Positions 1 to 8,114 of a stretch of DNA of 64,000 bases are shown here, one piece after another; the first letter of the stretch is position 1, and every line of letters starts with the position of its first letter. Source of the stretch: Nitrospirae bacterium YQR-1 (GTDB lineage: Bacteria > Nitrospirota > Thermodesulfovibrionia > Thermodesulfovibrionales > Magnetobacteriaceae). Made by a program: the position numbers and the translations under genes. Location: NCBI GenBank assembly GCA_039908095.1, contig JAMOBJ010000001.1, positions 335,771-399,770 of the forward strand, in the 5' to 3' direction. A model generated the notes under the pieces. The model had not been told where the DNA came from, did not search any database, and saw only the letters and a list, made by a program, of their open reading frames with translations.

Positions 1-826
1 GTTTCCAGTAAACAAGCTTTATGAGCATCAGTTTTTTCTTATTCAAATACGGCACATCCAAGACCTCTATGAAGCTCAATATATCCTTCATAGCTGCCGC
101 CGTGCCGGTCAATATCAATGAATTGTCTTTTGGGTAGTTCTTTACAGTTATGCTTGTCTTGTAAAGCTCAGCGACAAGAGGCACAATGTCTGCTGAGCTT
201 ACATACCTCAGCGGTACTATCTGAACTATTCTTGTGGAGCTTGAGATAACACCGCGCCCTAGTCTCACATCTGTCGGTTCCCCTGATGTGGCAGGTTTTA
301 AAATATACAGTCCCGGCCCCCGCGCTCCAACCAAAAGGCCGCTTTGTCTCAGTTGCTCCACCACAATTTCAAGTACGGTTTCCGGGGGAAGCTCCTTTGT
401 CATTCTAAGAGTTACAGGGTTTTTAAGTGATTTTACCGCCTCATCTATAAAGAAAGTAACCTTTAAGGCATCCCCTACGGCATAAATTATAAAATCGCTC
501 AAAGGCATCCCATCCACATTTATCATTACAGGTTTTGTCTCAGTCACCATTTTCTTAAAATCTATCGGCTCCAGCTCCGCCGCCAGTTTTTCCGGTGAGG
601 TTCGCTCATATGCCGGCAACGTTATCTCCTCAGCTTTACCCTCTTTTTGCTTTTCTTCAAACTCAAGTACCGACCCGGTACCGGGCATACGTCTGGTTAT
701 GTTGTCTTTCGTTACATTGTCTTTAGCACCGTCCACCGTGCTTTTTTCTATTTTTAACTCCCTGAAGATCATCGAACATGACATTGCCAACATTAAAGGT
801 ATTAATAATAAATATTTTATTTTCAT
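1..826 (-). CDS. gspD: Type II secretion secretin GspD, N-terminal part (partial, runs off the left edge)
   Basis: This is the outer-membrane secretin of type II secretion. It is open at the window edge, so only about 275 N-terminal residues are visible and the beta-barrel domain is missing. Translation of the minus strand from the ATG at 826 gives a lipoprotein-like leader (MKIKYLLLIPLMLAMSC), a low-complexity linker, then periplasmic secretin N domains. One stretch (around residues 200-260) reads RIVQIVPLRYVSSADIVPLV and is followed by a KNYPKDNSLILTG segment, typical of N1/N2 domains. The ATG overlaps the gspC stop (ATGA), which suggests translational coupling. It is the last gene of the operon, whereas in Proteobacteria gspD usually sits near the front. 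The family call is firm; the lipobox is imperfect, so lipidation is uncertain. Confidence 0.85.
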   Translation of the reverse strand, partial: MKIKYLLLIPLMLAMSCSMIFRELKIEKSTVDGAKDNVTKDNITRRMPGTGSVLEFEEKQKEGKAEEITLPAYERTSPEKLAAELEPIDFKKMVTETKPVMINVDGMPLSDFIIYAVGDALKVTFFIDEAVKSLKNPVTLRMTKELPPETVLEIVVEQLRQSGLLVGARGPGLYILKPATSGEPTDVRLGRGVISSSTRIVQIVPLRYVSSADIVPLVAELYKTSITVKNYPKDNSLILTGTAAAMKDILSFIEVLDVPYLNKKKLMLIKLVYWK

Positions 827-1353
827 TTATTTTCCACCGTCAAAATTTTCAATCTTTTTTCCTCCCTGCCATTTCTTAAAACCACTGATATATTATCAAC
901 ACCCGCCACCTCACTTCCATCCTCAAGCTTATCACCTTGCTTGACAACATACGTTGTCCCAAGGTTATCCACTAAAAACACCTGATTGGCCTTTGCCCTG
1001 ATGATTCCCACAAGTGTGTATGTCCTGGCGGATTTGGGCGGAGCATCCGGCTCATATTTACCGTCCTGAGAAAAAATATTTCTCTCATTAATAATGGGAT
1101 ATTGTTTATCAATCCCCCCTGATACCATTCCGAGCAACGTTTTTTTGTCAATATAGGTATTATTGTCGCCACCGCCCTTAGGGCTGTAGCCGGCATTCGG
1201 TTTTTTCACTGCCAATAAGGGCATTAGGCTTAACAGAACCAGCAATATTACAATATCCTTTCTATGCTTTTTCAGACCGGAAAACCGGCTGCCTGGAGCA
1301 CTCCGGTCACCTCTGAAGTATTTCGTTAAGCTTTTAATATATTCTTTTACCAT
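823..1353 (-). CDS. gspC: Type II secretion inner-membrane protein GspC-like
   Basis: The 176-residue protein has a basic cytoplasmic N-terminus and one membrane segment (about residues 33-49, IVILLVLLSLMPLLAV). A periplasmic homology region follows, containing NERNIFSQDGKYEPDAPP and then a small beta domain (YTLVGIIRAKANQVFLVDN). This is the GspC layout: the HR domain contacts the secretin N0 domain and couples it to the inner-membrane platform. No PDZ or coiled-coil extension is present, so it is a short GspC. Its stop overlaps the gspD start, as expected for interacting partners. A PilP-like name would be an alternative, but the flanking pseudopilins favour type II secretion. Confidence 0.75.
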   Translation of the reverse strand: MVKEYIKSLTKYFRGDRSAPGSRFSGLKKHRKDIVILLVLLSLMPLLAVKKPNAGYSPKGGGDNNTYIDKKTLLGMVSGGIDKQYPIINERNIFSQDGKYEPDAPPKSARTYTLVGIIRAKANQVFLVDNLGTTYVVKQGDKLEDGSEVAGVDNISVVLRNGREEKRLKILTVENK

Positions 1354-1367
1354 TGGTTGTTGTCAAG

Positions 1368-1928
1368 CTATAATTTTCTAATGTAACCTGAGGCTACAAT
1401 TTTAACGGAATACTCGCTCTCACTTCCCTGATTTATTTCTGTGTTCTTTATTCTGACAAGCGGTTTATGAGTTTGGATTTCTCTTAAAAACCCAATAATT
1501 TGTTTTGGTTTACCTTTCACTTTAACCATAACCGAGACCTCTGTGACAACCGGGCCCTCTGAGCCCTCAACCATCTGAAAGTTTGACACATTGAGGTGTT
1601 TGCTCTCAGCCGTTGTGGTAATAAATTTGAGAACGTCGGTTTGAACAGATGTTTTATTACTTTCTTTTGGGAAAACAAGTGTGGATAACTCCTGGTTTAC
1701 CTCAGGGTAGTCATTCATATCCACCGATGAGTACCTTTGAAGCAGCTCCATCTTTGAGGCATAAGTAACCCTATAGTCCTCAATTACAGATTTCTTTCTT
1801 TCAACCTCGCTTCTTAACGGAAACAGCCCAAAACGTGCTATTGTCAAAAGAACTATCACAAAAAATCCAATTTTTCGCATTCTTTCCTTACTGATTCCAC
1901 CCCCTGTGTGTTTTATATTCTGAGACAT
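1368..1928 (-). CDS. gspM: GspM/PilO-like inner-membrane platform protein
   Basis: The 186-residue bitopic protein has one membrane helix at about residues 21-38 (IGFFVIVLLTIARFGLFP). A coiled-coil segment (RSEVERKKSVIEDYR) and a ferredoxin-like periplasmic domain follow. This matches GspM/PilO proteins, which dimerise with GspL/PilN in the inner-membrane assembly platform. The start codon overlaps the stop of the gspL-like gene by one base, consistent with a joint complex. Sequence conservation in this family is weak, so the call rests on topology, size and position between gspL and gspC. Confidence 0.65.
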   Translation of the reverse strand: MSQNIKHTGGGISKERMRKIGFFVIVLLTIARFGLFPLRSEVERKKSVIEDYRVTYASKMELLQRYSSVDMNDYPEVNQELSTLVFPKESNKTSVQTDVLKFITTTAESKHLNVSNFQMVEGSEGPVVTEVSVMVKVKGKPKQIIGFLREIQTHKPLVRIKNTEINQGSESEYSVKIVASGYIRKL

Positions 1929-3388
1929 TAAAACACCTTACCGGATTTAATCACCGCCTGGGGGGACGATGGTGTTGTAAGCGTATTGATCTGGCCGGAT
2001 TTAATCACCGCCTGTGGAGAGGACGGCGCCTTAATTGTGTTTACACTTGCACTGCCTGTGGTCAGAGCCGGCAAGGGGGCCTCTACAATGGCCTTTTGTG
2101 AAAGTAATACTTTGGAGAGCCTTACGGAGTCTGCAACCGTAATTGACAGATTAATTTTGTATTTATCCTGAGCGTCTTTCTGAGGCTCACCCACCAGTTG
2201 TACAAACTCTACAGTGGGGCTGGTGCTGAGGCTTTTTATGGCGGAGGCCGGGTCTGCCGTAAGCATTGCGGCATTTACGTTTCTGTTGGTTATCTGAATC
2301 TGCTGAAACCGGGTTCCCTCAGGGGAGGCCGCCGCAAGTGCGTCTAAAACCTCAAGCGGCGGGGTGGTCTCGGCAACTTTACCGGCAAGTGTGGTCAGAA
2401 CTTTTGAGGTTATATCCTTAGCCTGTACCTCGGCTAAAAGCATAACTTTCTTATTTGTTTCTGAAATCTTACTCTGGAGCTCCATAGCCGTGCCGTCAAG
2501 CCTGCTTAATGATATGTAGGTTGAAATCATATAGCAGGTCATAGAATAAGCTGACACTCTCAGAAAAAAATCAATATCCAGTCCGGCATACCATGGTTTT
2601 GACAAAAACGGATTGAGATTAAATGCAGAAATATACTCAAGAGCCGCCGGATAGTCTTTCCTCACGGTCTCCAAAACAGGTATTGAGAGTGCAAACCCAT
2701 TGCTAAGGCCTAAGTCGGTTTCTGAGACAAAAAACTTAACTGCCCTTATTTTTTCCCTTGCACTCCCAAGGCCTCTTATGAAAGTCTCCACGTCTTTGGC
2801 TGTGACTGCTCTTATATAGAGGCGTGTGCCAATAAAACCCTCAGGACCATGGGCCACCAAAGAAGTCCTTCCGCCGGTAAAAAACACTGAAACCTCATAC
2901 TCAGACGACTTAAATAAAACATCCTCCGGGACCGTGTAATTGTAGGGAAACTCATTGGCAAGCCGGCCTGCTATCCGGCTCTCCCAAGCCCATATATCCA
3001 CAACAACATAGTTTTCATGTTTTTCAAATACATGAAAATAAAAGACCGGAGAGGAAATCATTGGGAAGAGCTCATCCAGCTCATTTGAAATCATTCCCAT
3101 CAGATTTTTGTCGCTTGCCGGAGGGTACTTGCTCCTTAAGTAGAAAGATATCTCCTTGCCGATTATCAGAACATTTCTACCAAAAATCTTGTTTATAAAA
3201 GATACATTCCCATTTAAAACTCTCTCTACGCCGTCTTTTCCGATTTTAAAATAATCAAATCCATTTTCATATGCGTAGCAGGCGGTTATGGTTGTCTTGC
3301 TATCTTGCCGATTATGTCTAAAAACACTTTTAAAGTAGCGTTTAATGCCGCCCAATATTTTCTTAATGGGTTTCAATGCAGGGGTCAT
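1928..3388 (-). CDS. gspL: GspL-like (PilM/PilN-type) platform protein with a C-terminal tandem repeat
   Basis: The 486-residue protein has a cytoplasmic actin-like N-terminal half, one membrane segment near residues 265-290 (FFLRVSAYSMTCYMISTYISL), then a coiled coil and a periplasmic ferredoxin-like domain (about 320-430). This is the architecture of GspL, which recruits the GspE ATPase to the membrane. The last 40 residues hold two copies of an 18-residue unit containing PSSPQAVIKSG, encoded by a 54-bp direct repeat whose 20-bp identical cores lie at 1941-1960 and 1995-2014. Such an extension is not part of the usual GspL fold and looks like a recent slippage duplication. It overlaps gspK upstream by 4 bp. 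Confidence 0.65.
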   Translation of the reverse strand: MTPALKPIKKILGGIKRYFKSVFRHNRQDSKTTITACYAYENGFDYFKIGKDGVERVLNGNVSFINKIFGRNVLIIGKEISFYLRSKYPPASDKNLMGMISNELDELFPMISSPVFYFHVFEKHENYVVVDIWAWESRIAGRLANEFPYNYTVPEDVLFKSSEYEVSVFFTGGRTSLVAHGPEGFIGTRLYIRAVTAKDVETFIRGLGSAREKIRAVKFFVSETDLGLSNGFALSIPVLETVRKDYPAALEYISAFNLNPFLSKPWYAGLDIDFFLRVSAYSMTCYMISTYISLSRLDGTAMELQSKISETNKKVMLLAEVQAKDITSKVLTTLAGKVAETTPPLEVLDALAAASPEGTRFQQIQITNRNVNAAMLTADPASAIKSLSTSPTVEFVQLVGEPQKDAQDKYKINLSITVADSVRLSKVLLSQKAIVEAPLPALTTGSASVNTIKAPSSPQAVIKSGQINTLTTPSSPQAVIKSGKVF

Positions 3389-4308
3389 CCCTCCTTCCAG
3401 TAATATACCGAATGTGGTGAAAACCCTGTTGTGTCTCTTATGCTGATTCCTGACTTTATGCGGTATAGACTCCCCCCTGCTCTTACATCCAGGGATATTT
3501 CAAAGTACTCCGACGCTGTTACGTGTGTATCCTCAAAAGAACTTGTATTTAAACCGGTTATCTGGTTGAAAGTGTCAGTGGTCTCGATGGTGTTCTTAGC
3601 CATGTATTGGCGCAGAGACTCCATGGTCTCGGCGTTTAATCCGTAATGGGCGGCAATTATCTCCGGCCGTGCAGTGTTAACGTTAAATCCGGTGCTCCTA
3701 AGCAGCGTTATAAACGGTCTGAGTTTACTGAACAGTTGAATATCCATTCCCTTAATCATAAGCAGCTCCTCAGGTATCTGAAGATGAAAATTTCGAGGCT
3801 CATAATCAGCTCCGATCATTCTGTAGTACTCCGACTCCGCCCCGCTTGTGCGTACAAGGTCGTCTGTATCAATCCAGTCGTTTATGCAATCCACGATTTC
3901 ATAAGCGTTTCTCTCAGGCGCCAGCGTCTGTATCAGCTTTATCAGGTCATCGCCGATTTTATCAGCAAGTGAAACCAGACCGTTAGAGTCCTGAAGCCGC
4001 AAAATAATGTTTTCGTTAACCCACAGAGGGGTACCGTTTGCTATAATCTGATTTACACCAAGCAAGGATTCATCCGTAAAGGCAACACCTCTGTTGGTAA
4101 GCTTTCCGGTTAAGATTGCAAACATAGCGGTATCAAAGGATGATTCGGCTAAAATCATTGCCTCGGACTTGTCCCTGAGTGCCCCTGCCGTCTTTATATG
4201 CTCTTTAACAATCCAGTTAAATCCCACCCCTACCGTTATTATTATTGACGCTATAAATATAGTCAGCAAAACGGCTGAGCCGTTTTCATTTTTTACTGCT
4301 CTGTTCAT
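3385..4308 (-). CDS. gspK: Type II secretion minor pseudopilin GspK
   Basis: GspK is the large minor pseudopilin that caps the tip of the pseudopilus. The 307-residue protein starts with a prepilin-type segment (NGSAVLLTIFIASIIITVG): a polar leader ending in G, then the hydrophobic helix. Typical GspK motifs follow, including LRLQDSNGLVSLADKIGDD, DCINDWIDTDD around residues 137-147, and TGFNVNTARPEIIAAHYGL. The DWIDTDD acidic cluster corresponds to the calcium-binding and alpha-domain region of the family. The usual +5 Glu of the prepilin helix is absent, which is characteristic of GspK. It lies directly downstream of gspJ and overlaps gspL. Confidence 0.85.
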   Translation of the reverse strand: MNRAVKNENGSAVLLTIFIASIIITVGVGFNWIVKEHIKTAGALRDKSEAMILAESSFDTAMFAILTGKLTNRGVAFTDESLLGVNQIIANGTPLWVNENIILRLQDSNGLVSLADKIGDDLIKLIQTLAPERNAYEIVDCINDWIDTDDLVRTSGAESEYYRMIGADYEPRNFHLQIPEELLMIKGMDIQLFSKLRPFITLLRSTGFNVNTARPEIIAAHYGLNAETMESLRQYMAKNTIETTDTFNQITGLNTSSFEDTHVTASEYFEISLDVRAGGSLYRIKSGISIRDTTGFSPHSVYYWKEG

Positions 4309-4333
4309 ATCTCCATGCCTCTGCGGTATTATA

Positions 4334-5020
4334 CTATATTATGTTAGGGTCTGAGTGAAAAGTTCCGTTAACCCTGACATTTAAAAAAATGGTCTCATTT
4401 ATATTATTTTTTCTGTAATTTATTTTGACGGCTGTCGGAAGAATCGTGACGCCGGGTTTAGTTTCGTAACTGTCAACCCAGCTCCAGAGCTTTGTTAATG
4501 AATCCATGGCGTAACATTCCATTGAGACATCAGTTACGTCTTCAATTATGGTAAAAGACTGTCCGGTTTTATACAATCCACTGTCATAGTCGTGGTGTAT
4601 TTCCTGCATATTTTTTGTATAAACCGGCAGCTCATAGTACATGAGATCAAAGGTGTTGTCAGTGGGGTTTCTCTCCGCTGTTATCCATGCAACTACGGGG
4701 ATAGTTCCAGCCAAAGGAGTATTGCTGACATAACTCAACAGCTCCGGGCGGCACACAATGTATGGCCGCCATGTGTTCCATGTAAGCCTTTTTTCGTCAC
4801 TCACATAGTAATAGACCATGCCGCTTACGCTTTTGTGAAGCCAGTAACTCCGGGCTATTTTCCAGAAATTAACACCCTCCTCCATTATATCCTTGTACTG
4901 TTTAAAACCCTGATTAAGTACCACCATTGCAAGCATTATCATGGCGGAGAATATTGCCACGGCTACAACCGCCTCAATTAAAGTGTATCCTTGCGGGGTT
5001 TTCTTAGTATCTGAGTACAT
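4334..5020 (-). CDS. gspJ: Type II secretion minor pseudopilin GspJ-like
   Basis: The 228-residue protein has a classic prepilin cleavage site and N-methylation helix, G|YTLIEAVVAVAIFSAMIML, with Glu at +5. It is followed by an alpha/beta C-terminal region rich in Tyr and Trp. Size and position between gspI and gspK support GspJ, one of the I-J-K tip complex proteins. It overlaps the 3' end of gspI by 17 bp. The assignment to J rather than another minor pseudopilin is by position. Confidence 0.7.
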   Translation of the reverse strand: MYSDTKKTPQGYTLIEAVVAVAIFSAMIMLAMVVLNQGFKQYKDIMEEGVNFWKIARSYWLHKSVSGMVYYYVSDEKRLTWNTWRPYIVCRPELLSYVSNTPLAGTIPVVAWITAERNPTDNTFDLMYYELPVYTKNMQEIHHDYDSGLYKTGQSFTIIEDVTDVSMECYAMDSLTKLWSWVDSYETKPGVTILPTAVKINYRKNNINETIFLNVRVNGTFHSDPNII

Positions 5021-5393
5021 TTACCGTGTACTCTCTGGCCAGTTTATTGCAAGTTACCAAAAAATCAACCTTATACAGGGTAAGAGAATATGTTTTCCTT
5101 GGATTAATTATCAATGAGGGCGAGCCCTGCCTTATCGGGGTTGCCTTCCAGGTAAGAACAACCCCTGTACCCATATCAACACTGCGTTTGACTTCCGCCA
5201 GATCGGCATTTTTAAGAAAATCTATTATCTCCGGCATTTTAGCCGAAATCATATTTGAATCCCGAGCTCTTGAGAGACTCTCGTAGCCGATTCTCAGCAG
5301 ATACATGCTGGCCGCTATGGCAGCCGTAAGGATAAGACCTGAAATCAGGATTTCTATTACAAGAAACCCGCCGTTTTGTAAGTGTTTTTTTAT
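5004..5393 (-). CDS. gspI: Type II secretion minor pseudopilin GspI-like, apparently with a non-standard ATA start
   Basis: An ATG-only reading starts at 5306 and misses the pilin helix. The same frame is open further upstream and encodes NGGFLVIEILISGLILTAAI, a perfect prepilin motif (G|F with Glu at +5). Between the in-frame stop TAA (about 5405) and the motif there is no ATG, GTG or TTG. The only codon with a well-spaced ribosome binding site (AAAGGGG, 7 nt upstream) is ATA at 5393-5391. This would give about 129 residues, the usual size of GspI. Either a rare ATA start is used or a base is wrong here. A sigma-70-type promoter sits just upstream. The family call is good; the start is uncertain. 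Confidence 0.65.
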   Translation of the reverse strand: MKKHLQNGGFLVIEILISGLILTAAIAASMYLLRIGYESLSRARDSNMISAKMPEIIDFLKNADLAEVKRSVDMGTGVVLTWKATPIRQGSPSLIINPRKTYSLTLYKVDFLVTCNKLAREYTVNVLRY

Positions 5394-5412
5394 AAGAACA
5401 CCCCTTTAAAAG

Positions 5413-5441
5413 ATTATACACTCTGCAGGTTTTTATTTCAA
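5413..5441 (-). promoter_or_regulatory. Sigma-70-type promoter directly upstream of gspI
   Basis: On the minus strand there is TTGAAA (5441-5436), a 17-bp spacer and a consensus TATAAT (5418-5413). The predicted start point is only about 10-15 nt before the gspI ribosome binding site. It would drive gspI-J-K-L-M-C-D independently of the gspG promoter, which makes sense because a toxin-antitoxin pair separates the two halves of the operon. Confidence 0.6.
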
Positions 5442-5494
5442 GCACATCGGCCATAAGGACACAATATATTCTTAGCGAGAATTATAATTAAATA

Positions 5495-5869
5495 TCACAC
5501 AGGTATTTCTACTAAAATATTATCATAGCTTACCGTTGGAGTTGTTTTTTCTCTGCCGTCTTTAGTTTTTTTAAGCTCTATGAGCCCCATTTCAGCAAGG
5601 AATTTAACATCATCGAAAGTGTTCTTAGTATCCCTGTCGAGAATTTTAGCAAGTTCATATATTGATTGAGGATTATTTTTCTTTATTCCCTTGAGTACTT
5701 TTATCCGTCCATCTGTGAGGATTTTTCTCAGTGTGTCTATATCATCAAAGGATATTTCCTCATGTTTTTTTATTTTTTCGTTTTGTTCTATCTTTCTGAC
5801 AACTTCTTTGACCTCTTTAAAAATATCCTCGTCGGATTTAATGACTATCTTTATATTTTTCACTTTCAT
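5495..5869 (-). CDS. TumA-like antitoxin: winged-helix DNA-binding protein
   Basis: The 124-residue protein has a charged N-terminal half and a winged-helix domain at about residues 55-115 (RIKVLKGIKKNNPQSIYELA ... DVKFLAEMGLIEL). This resembles the MarR-like, HVO_A0114-type regulators that pair with TumE/DUF6516 toxins. Its ATG overlaps the stop of the upstream partner by 4 bp (ATGA), so the two are translationally coupled. The predicted role is antitoxin and autorepressor of the pair. The reverse gene order, toxin first, is typical for this family. Identification is from sequence style and pairing, not from a search. Confidence 0.6.
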   Translation of the reverse strand: MKVKNIKIVIKSDEDIFKEVKEVVRKIEQNEKIKKHEEISFDDIDTLRKILTDGRIKVLKGIKKNNPQSIYELAKILDRDTKNTFDDVKFLAEMGLIELKKTKDGREKTTPTVSYDNILVEIPV

Positions 5870-6153
5870 GGTCTGTCCCCTTTATAGAGTTTAATATCAG
5901 TTTCAAAGTCCGCCCACAGTCTTTCTAAAGTTTGAAATTTGTATGGATACTCTATTCCCATAAAATGCCTGTGATCACCTTTGCCCTCAGAATTATCATA
6001 ACCGACAATTCGTTCACTATTTACAATATAAACCAGAGAATACTTATAGCCAAATGGTTTATCTTCAGACCAGGGAACTTTCCATATTTTTATTTCCTTA
6101 ATGGCGCCATCTTTATAATATTTCTTTTGATGATAAACAAGCTCCGCCATCAT
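5866..6153 (-). CDS. TumE-like toxin (DUF6516-type protein)
   Basis: The 95-residue protein contains the segments LVYIVNSERIVGYDNSEGKG and DHRHFMGIEYPYKFQTLERL. The GYDN-x-HxH layout is characteristic of TumE/DUF6516 proteins, the toxin half of a type II toxin-antitoxin family. It overlaps the winged-helix partner downstream. A promoter (TTGATT, 17 bp, TATGAT) lies only about 15 bp before the first ATG, so the transcript would be nearly leaderless. ATG codons at positions 1 and 2 make the exact start ambiguous. The pair sits inside the type II secretion operon, between gspH and gspI. Confidence 0.6.
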   Translation of the reverse strand: MMAELVYHQKKYYKDGAIKEIKIWKVPWSEDKPFGYKYSLVYIVNSERIVGYDNSEGKGDHRHFMGIEYPYKFQTLERLWADFETDIKLYKGDRP

Positions 6154-6167
6154 ATATTAGTAATATC

Positions 6168-6196
6168 ATACCATAGATTAAACTTAAAATCAATAC
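6168..6196 (-). promoter_or_regulatory. Promoter of the toxin-antitoxin pair
   Basis: On the minus strand: TTGATT (6196-6191), a 17-bp spacer, and TATGAT (6173-6168). The predicted start point falls within about 8 nt of the first ATG of the TumE-like gene, implying a very short or absent leader. Confidence 0.5.
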
Positions 6197-6209
6197 GTAG
6201 AATTGCCTC

Positions 6210-6401
6210 ATGAGAAAATCATACGAAAGTTCAATCATTGACAAAACCGTTGGTTTGATGCTTTATTGTAACATGGCTACGGGAACTATCGAAAGAGATC
6301 TAGGCTTAACAGAAATCATCAATGAAGAGGAAATCACGGGGCATAGTCCATTTATGAGGCATCAGAGGATTGTTTTTACTTTGGAGAGGCTAAAGATGTG
6401 A
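6210..6401 (+). CDS. Small protein of unknown function, member of a local repeat family
   Basis: This 63-residue ORF contains DKTVGLMLYCNMATGTIERD. I do not recognise a domain. A second, shorter version occurs at 10604-10696 with the shared pattern DKTVxxMxYCxMxxGxxER, and the DNA is also clearly related, so this is a repeated unit rather than a chance ORF. It lies opposite the gsp operon and is divergent from the toxin gene. A CACTTGGTAT sequence resembling the end of the window's inverted-repeat elements lies 33 bp downstream (6434-6443). It may be a mobile-element passenger. Confidence 0.4.
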   Translation: MRKSYESSIIDKTVGLMLYCNMATGTIERDLGLTEIINEEEITGHSPFMRHQRIVFTLERLKM

Positions 6402-6459
6402 GCACCATCGGGGTGCTTTATTAGGTTACTTGTCACTTGGTATAGCTAAGATGATTTAC

Positions 6460-6918
6460 TCATACGTTATGAGCCTCCATCCTAATTTCCCCATATGGTG
6501 GTGCAATTTTCACGGCAAATATGAACTCCTTTACATAGACCATTACCACACCCCCTGAGGTTGTGCCGTTTGTAAAAAACAGTATAGGGGTTGGAATATA
6601 AACAAAGTTAATTTGGGCCTCAGGGCTTTGTTGTTTCGGTTGGGGGCCGGAGGGATTTACCGGAGCGTCTGTGGAAAACATGTGGGCAACACCATTTACC
6701 GTTATGAGCCCCTTATCGGTTTCAACCAGTTTTTCCTCTCCGTCTAAAAAAGAGTCCCTCTGGAGCTTAAACATATATAGCATTACCTTTTCCGCCTCGA
6801 TGGAGGCTATGTGCCTGTTGTACATACTAACGGAAACGGGCAGTGTTACGGCAAAAATCATACCTATGATTACAATTACGATAAGCAGCTCAACGAGTGT
6901 AAACCCCTTTTGGCTCAC
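6460..6918 (-). CDS. gspH: Type II secretion minor pseudopilin GspH-like
   Basis: The 152-residue prepilin has a leader MSQKG followed by FTLVELLIVIVIIGMIFAV (cleavage after G5, Glu at +5). The C-terminal domain is beta-rich with Pro-rich loops. Size, position after gspF and divergence from the major pseudopilin suit GspH. Its ATG overlaps the gspF stop by 4 bp. It is the last gsp gene before the toxin-antitoxin insertion. Confidence 0.7.
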   Translation of the reverse strand: MSQKGFTLVELLIVIVIIGMIFAVTLPVSVSMYNRHIASIEAEKVMLYMFKLQRDSFLDGEEKLVETDKGLITVNGVAHMFSTDAPVNPSGPQPKQQSPEAQINFVYIPTPILFFTNGTTSGGVVMVYVKEFIFAVKIAPPYGEIRMEAHNV

Positions 6919-8114
6919 AACTTTATATTTCCCACATTCATTACGGTAAGAATAAGTGAAATCACTATAAATCCTACAATCATTCCCATCAGAATTATAA
7001 TGGCAGGCTCAATGAGGATGACGATTCTCTTTATTGCTCTTTTAAATCTGTCGTCAAAGACATTGAAAAGCTCAAGGAAAATCTCCTTCATGTTGCCGCT
7101 CTTCTCACCGACTGTCACCATACTGGGCACAATATCGGGCAGCATCTCTATGCCGGAGAACACCTCTCCGATACTGCGCCCCTCTTTTATTAATTTTAAC
7201 GCCGGCTGAAACACGTTTTGTACTTTCTCATTTTGAATTAACTCTATGGAGTACTTCAGCGCCTTTATAAACTCTATGCCGCTGCTTAGCATTGTGTGCA
7301 TAGAGTAGGAAAACCTCGAAAGCTCAAGGTTTAATATAAGGGTTCTGAAGACGGGAAGGGACAGAGCATGGGCATAAACATTCAGAAAAATTTTTTTAAC
7401 GCCCACATATTTAAAAAATATCATAACTGCCGCAATAACGCCGAAAATCACATAAACGTTTAAGTACTGGGACATGGCAAAGAGGATTTTTGAAACAGTG
7501 GGAAGGTTCTGCAGCTGGTCTGTGCCAAAGACGCTGAAAAACCTGGGAATTATGAATTTAAAGATAATAAACAGGGTGACAAGGCTGGCAAGTATCAGGA
7601 AAACCGGATAGGTCAGGTTATTTTTGATTTCCGCCTTAAATTGAATCTGGAAATGTAGATTTCCAGCTATCTGTTCAAAAGACATCTTGAGGTCGCCCAC
7701 ACTCTCGCCCACTCTGATAACGGAGAGCATGAGGTTATTAAAAATACCGGTTTTTTCAAAAGCCTCGGCAACGCTCTTACCTGCCCGTATTTCCTTTACC
7801 GCCGCCGCCAGAGCAGCCTTAAGTGCCGGATTTGCCGCCGTCTGTGTTACAATTTCCAGGGAGTTGTCAATTCTGAGCCCGGCTCTTAGTAACACGCTGA
7901 GTTCTTTGGACATGTTATAAAGGTCAGACTCTTTTACACTTGTACTTTTAAAAGATGAAAAGGGCGATTTAATGGCTGACGACTCACTGATGGATACGAC
8001 TCTGAGCCCCTTGTCTTTGAGTGTTGCCCGAGCCTCCGAGACGCTTGCGGCGGTGAGGGTTCCGGTGCTTTCCTTACCGGCAGGGTCCACACACTGATAC
8101 TTAAAGCTGCTCAT
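6915..8114 (-). CDS. gspF: Type II secretion inner-membrane platform protein GspF
   Basis: This polytopic platform protein works with GspE. From the ATG at 8114 it is 399 residues, with two T2SSF domains (about 60-180 and 265-385) and membrane segments near 160-190, 210-235 and 365-395. Family signatures include DLYNMSKELSVLLRAGL, a tight hairpin after FKAEIKNNLTYPVFLILASL, and FSYSMHTMLSSGIEFIKALK. The longer reading from 8156 adds 14 residues encoded by an inserted inverted-repeat element, so I prefer MSSFKYQC as the N-terminus, which matches the family. The start codon is formed at the very edge of that element. Confidence 0.88.
   Translation of the reverse strand: MSSFKYQCVDPAGKESTGTLTAASVSEARATLKDKGLRVVSISESSAIKSPFSSFKSTSVKESDLYNMSKELSVLLRAGLRIDNSLEIVTQTAANPALKAALAAAVKEIRAGKSVAEAFEKTGIFNNLMLSVIRVGESVGDLKMSFEQIAGNLHFQIQFKAEIKNNLTYPVFLILASLVTLFIIFKFIIPRFFSVFGTDQLQNLPTVSKILFAMSQYLNVYVIFGVIAAVMIFFKYVGVKKIFLNVYAHALSLPVFRTLILNLELSRFSYSMHTMLSSGIEFIKALKYSIELIQNEKVQNVFQPALKLIKEGRSIGEVFSGIEMLPDIVPSMVTVGEKSGNMKEIFLELFNVFDDRFKRAIKRIVILIEPAIIILMGMIVGFIVISLILTVMNVGNIKL

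Noticed and set aside
5239..5454. ORF overlapping gspI in another frame
   Set aside because: The prepilin motif lies in the other frame; this reading is Arg/Cys-rich and has no family features.
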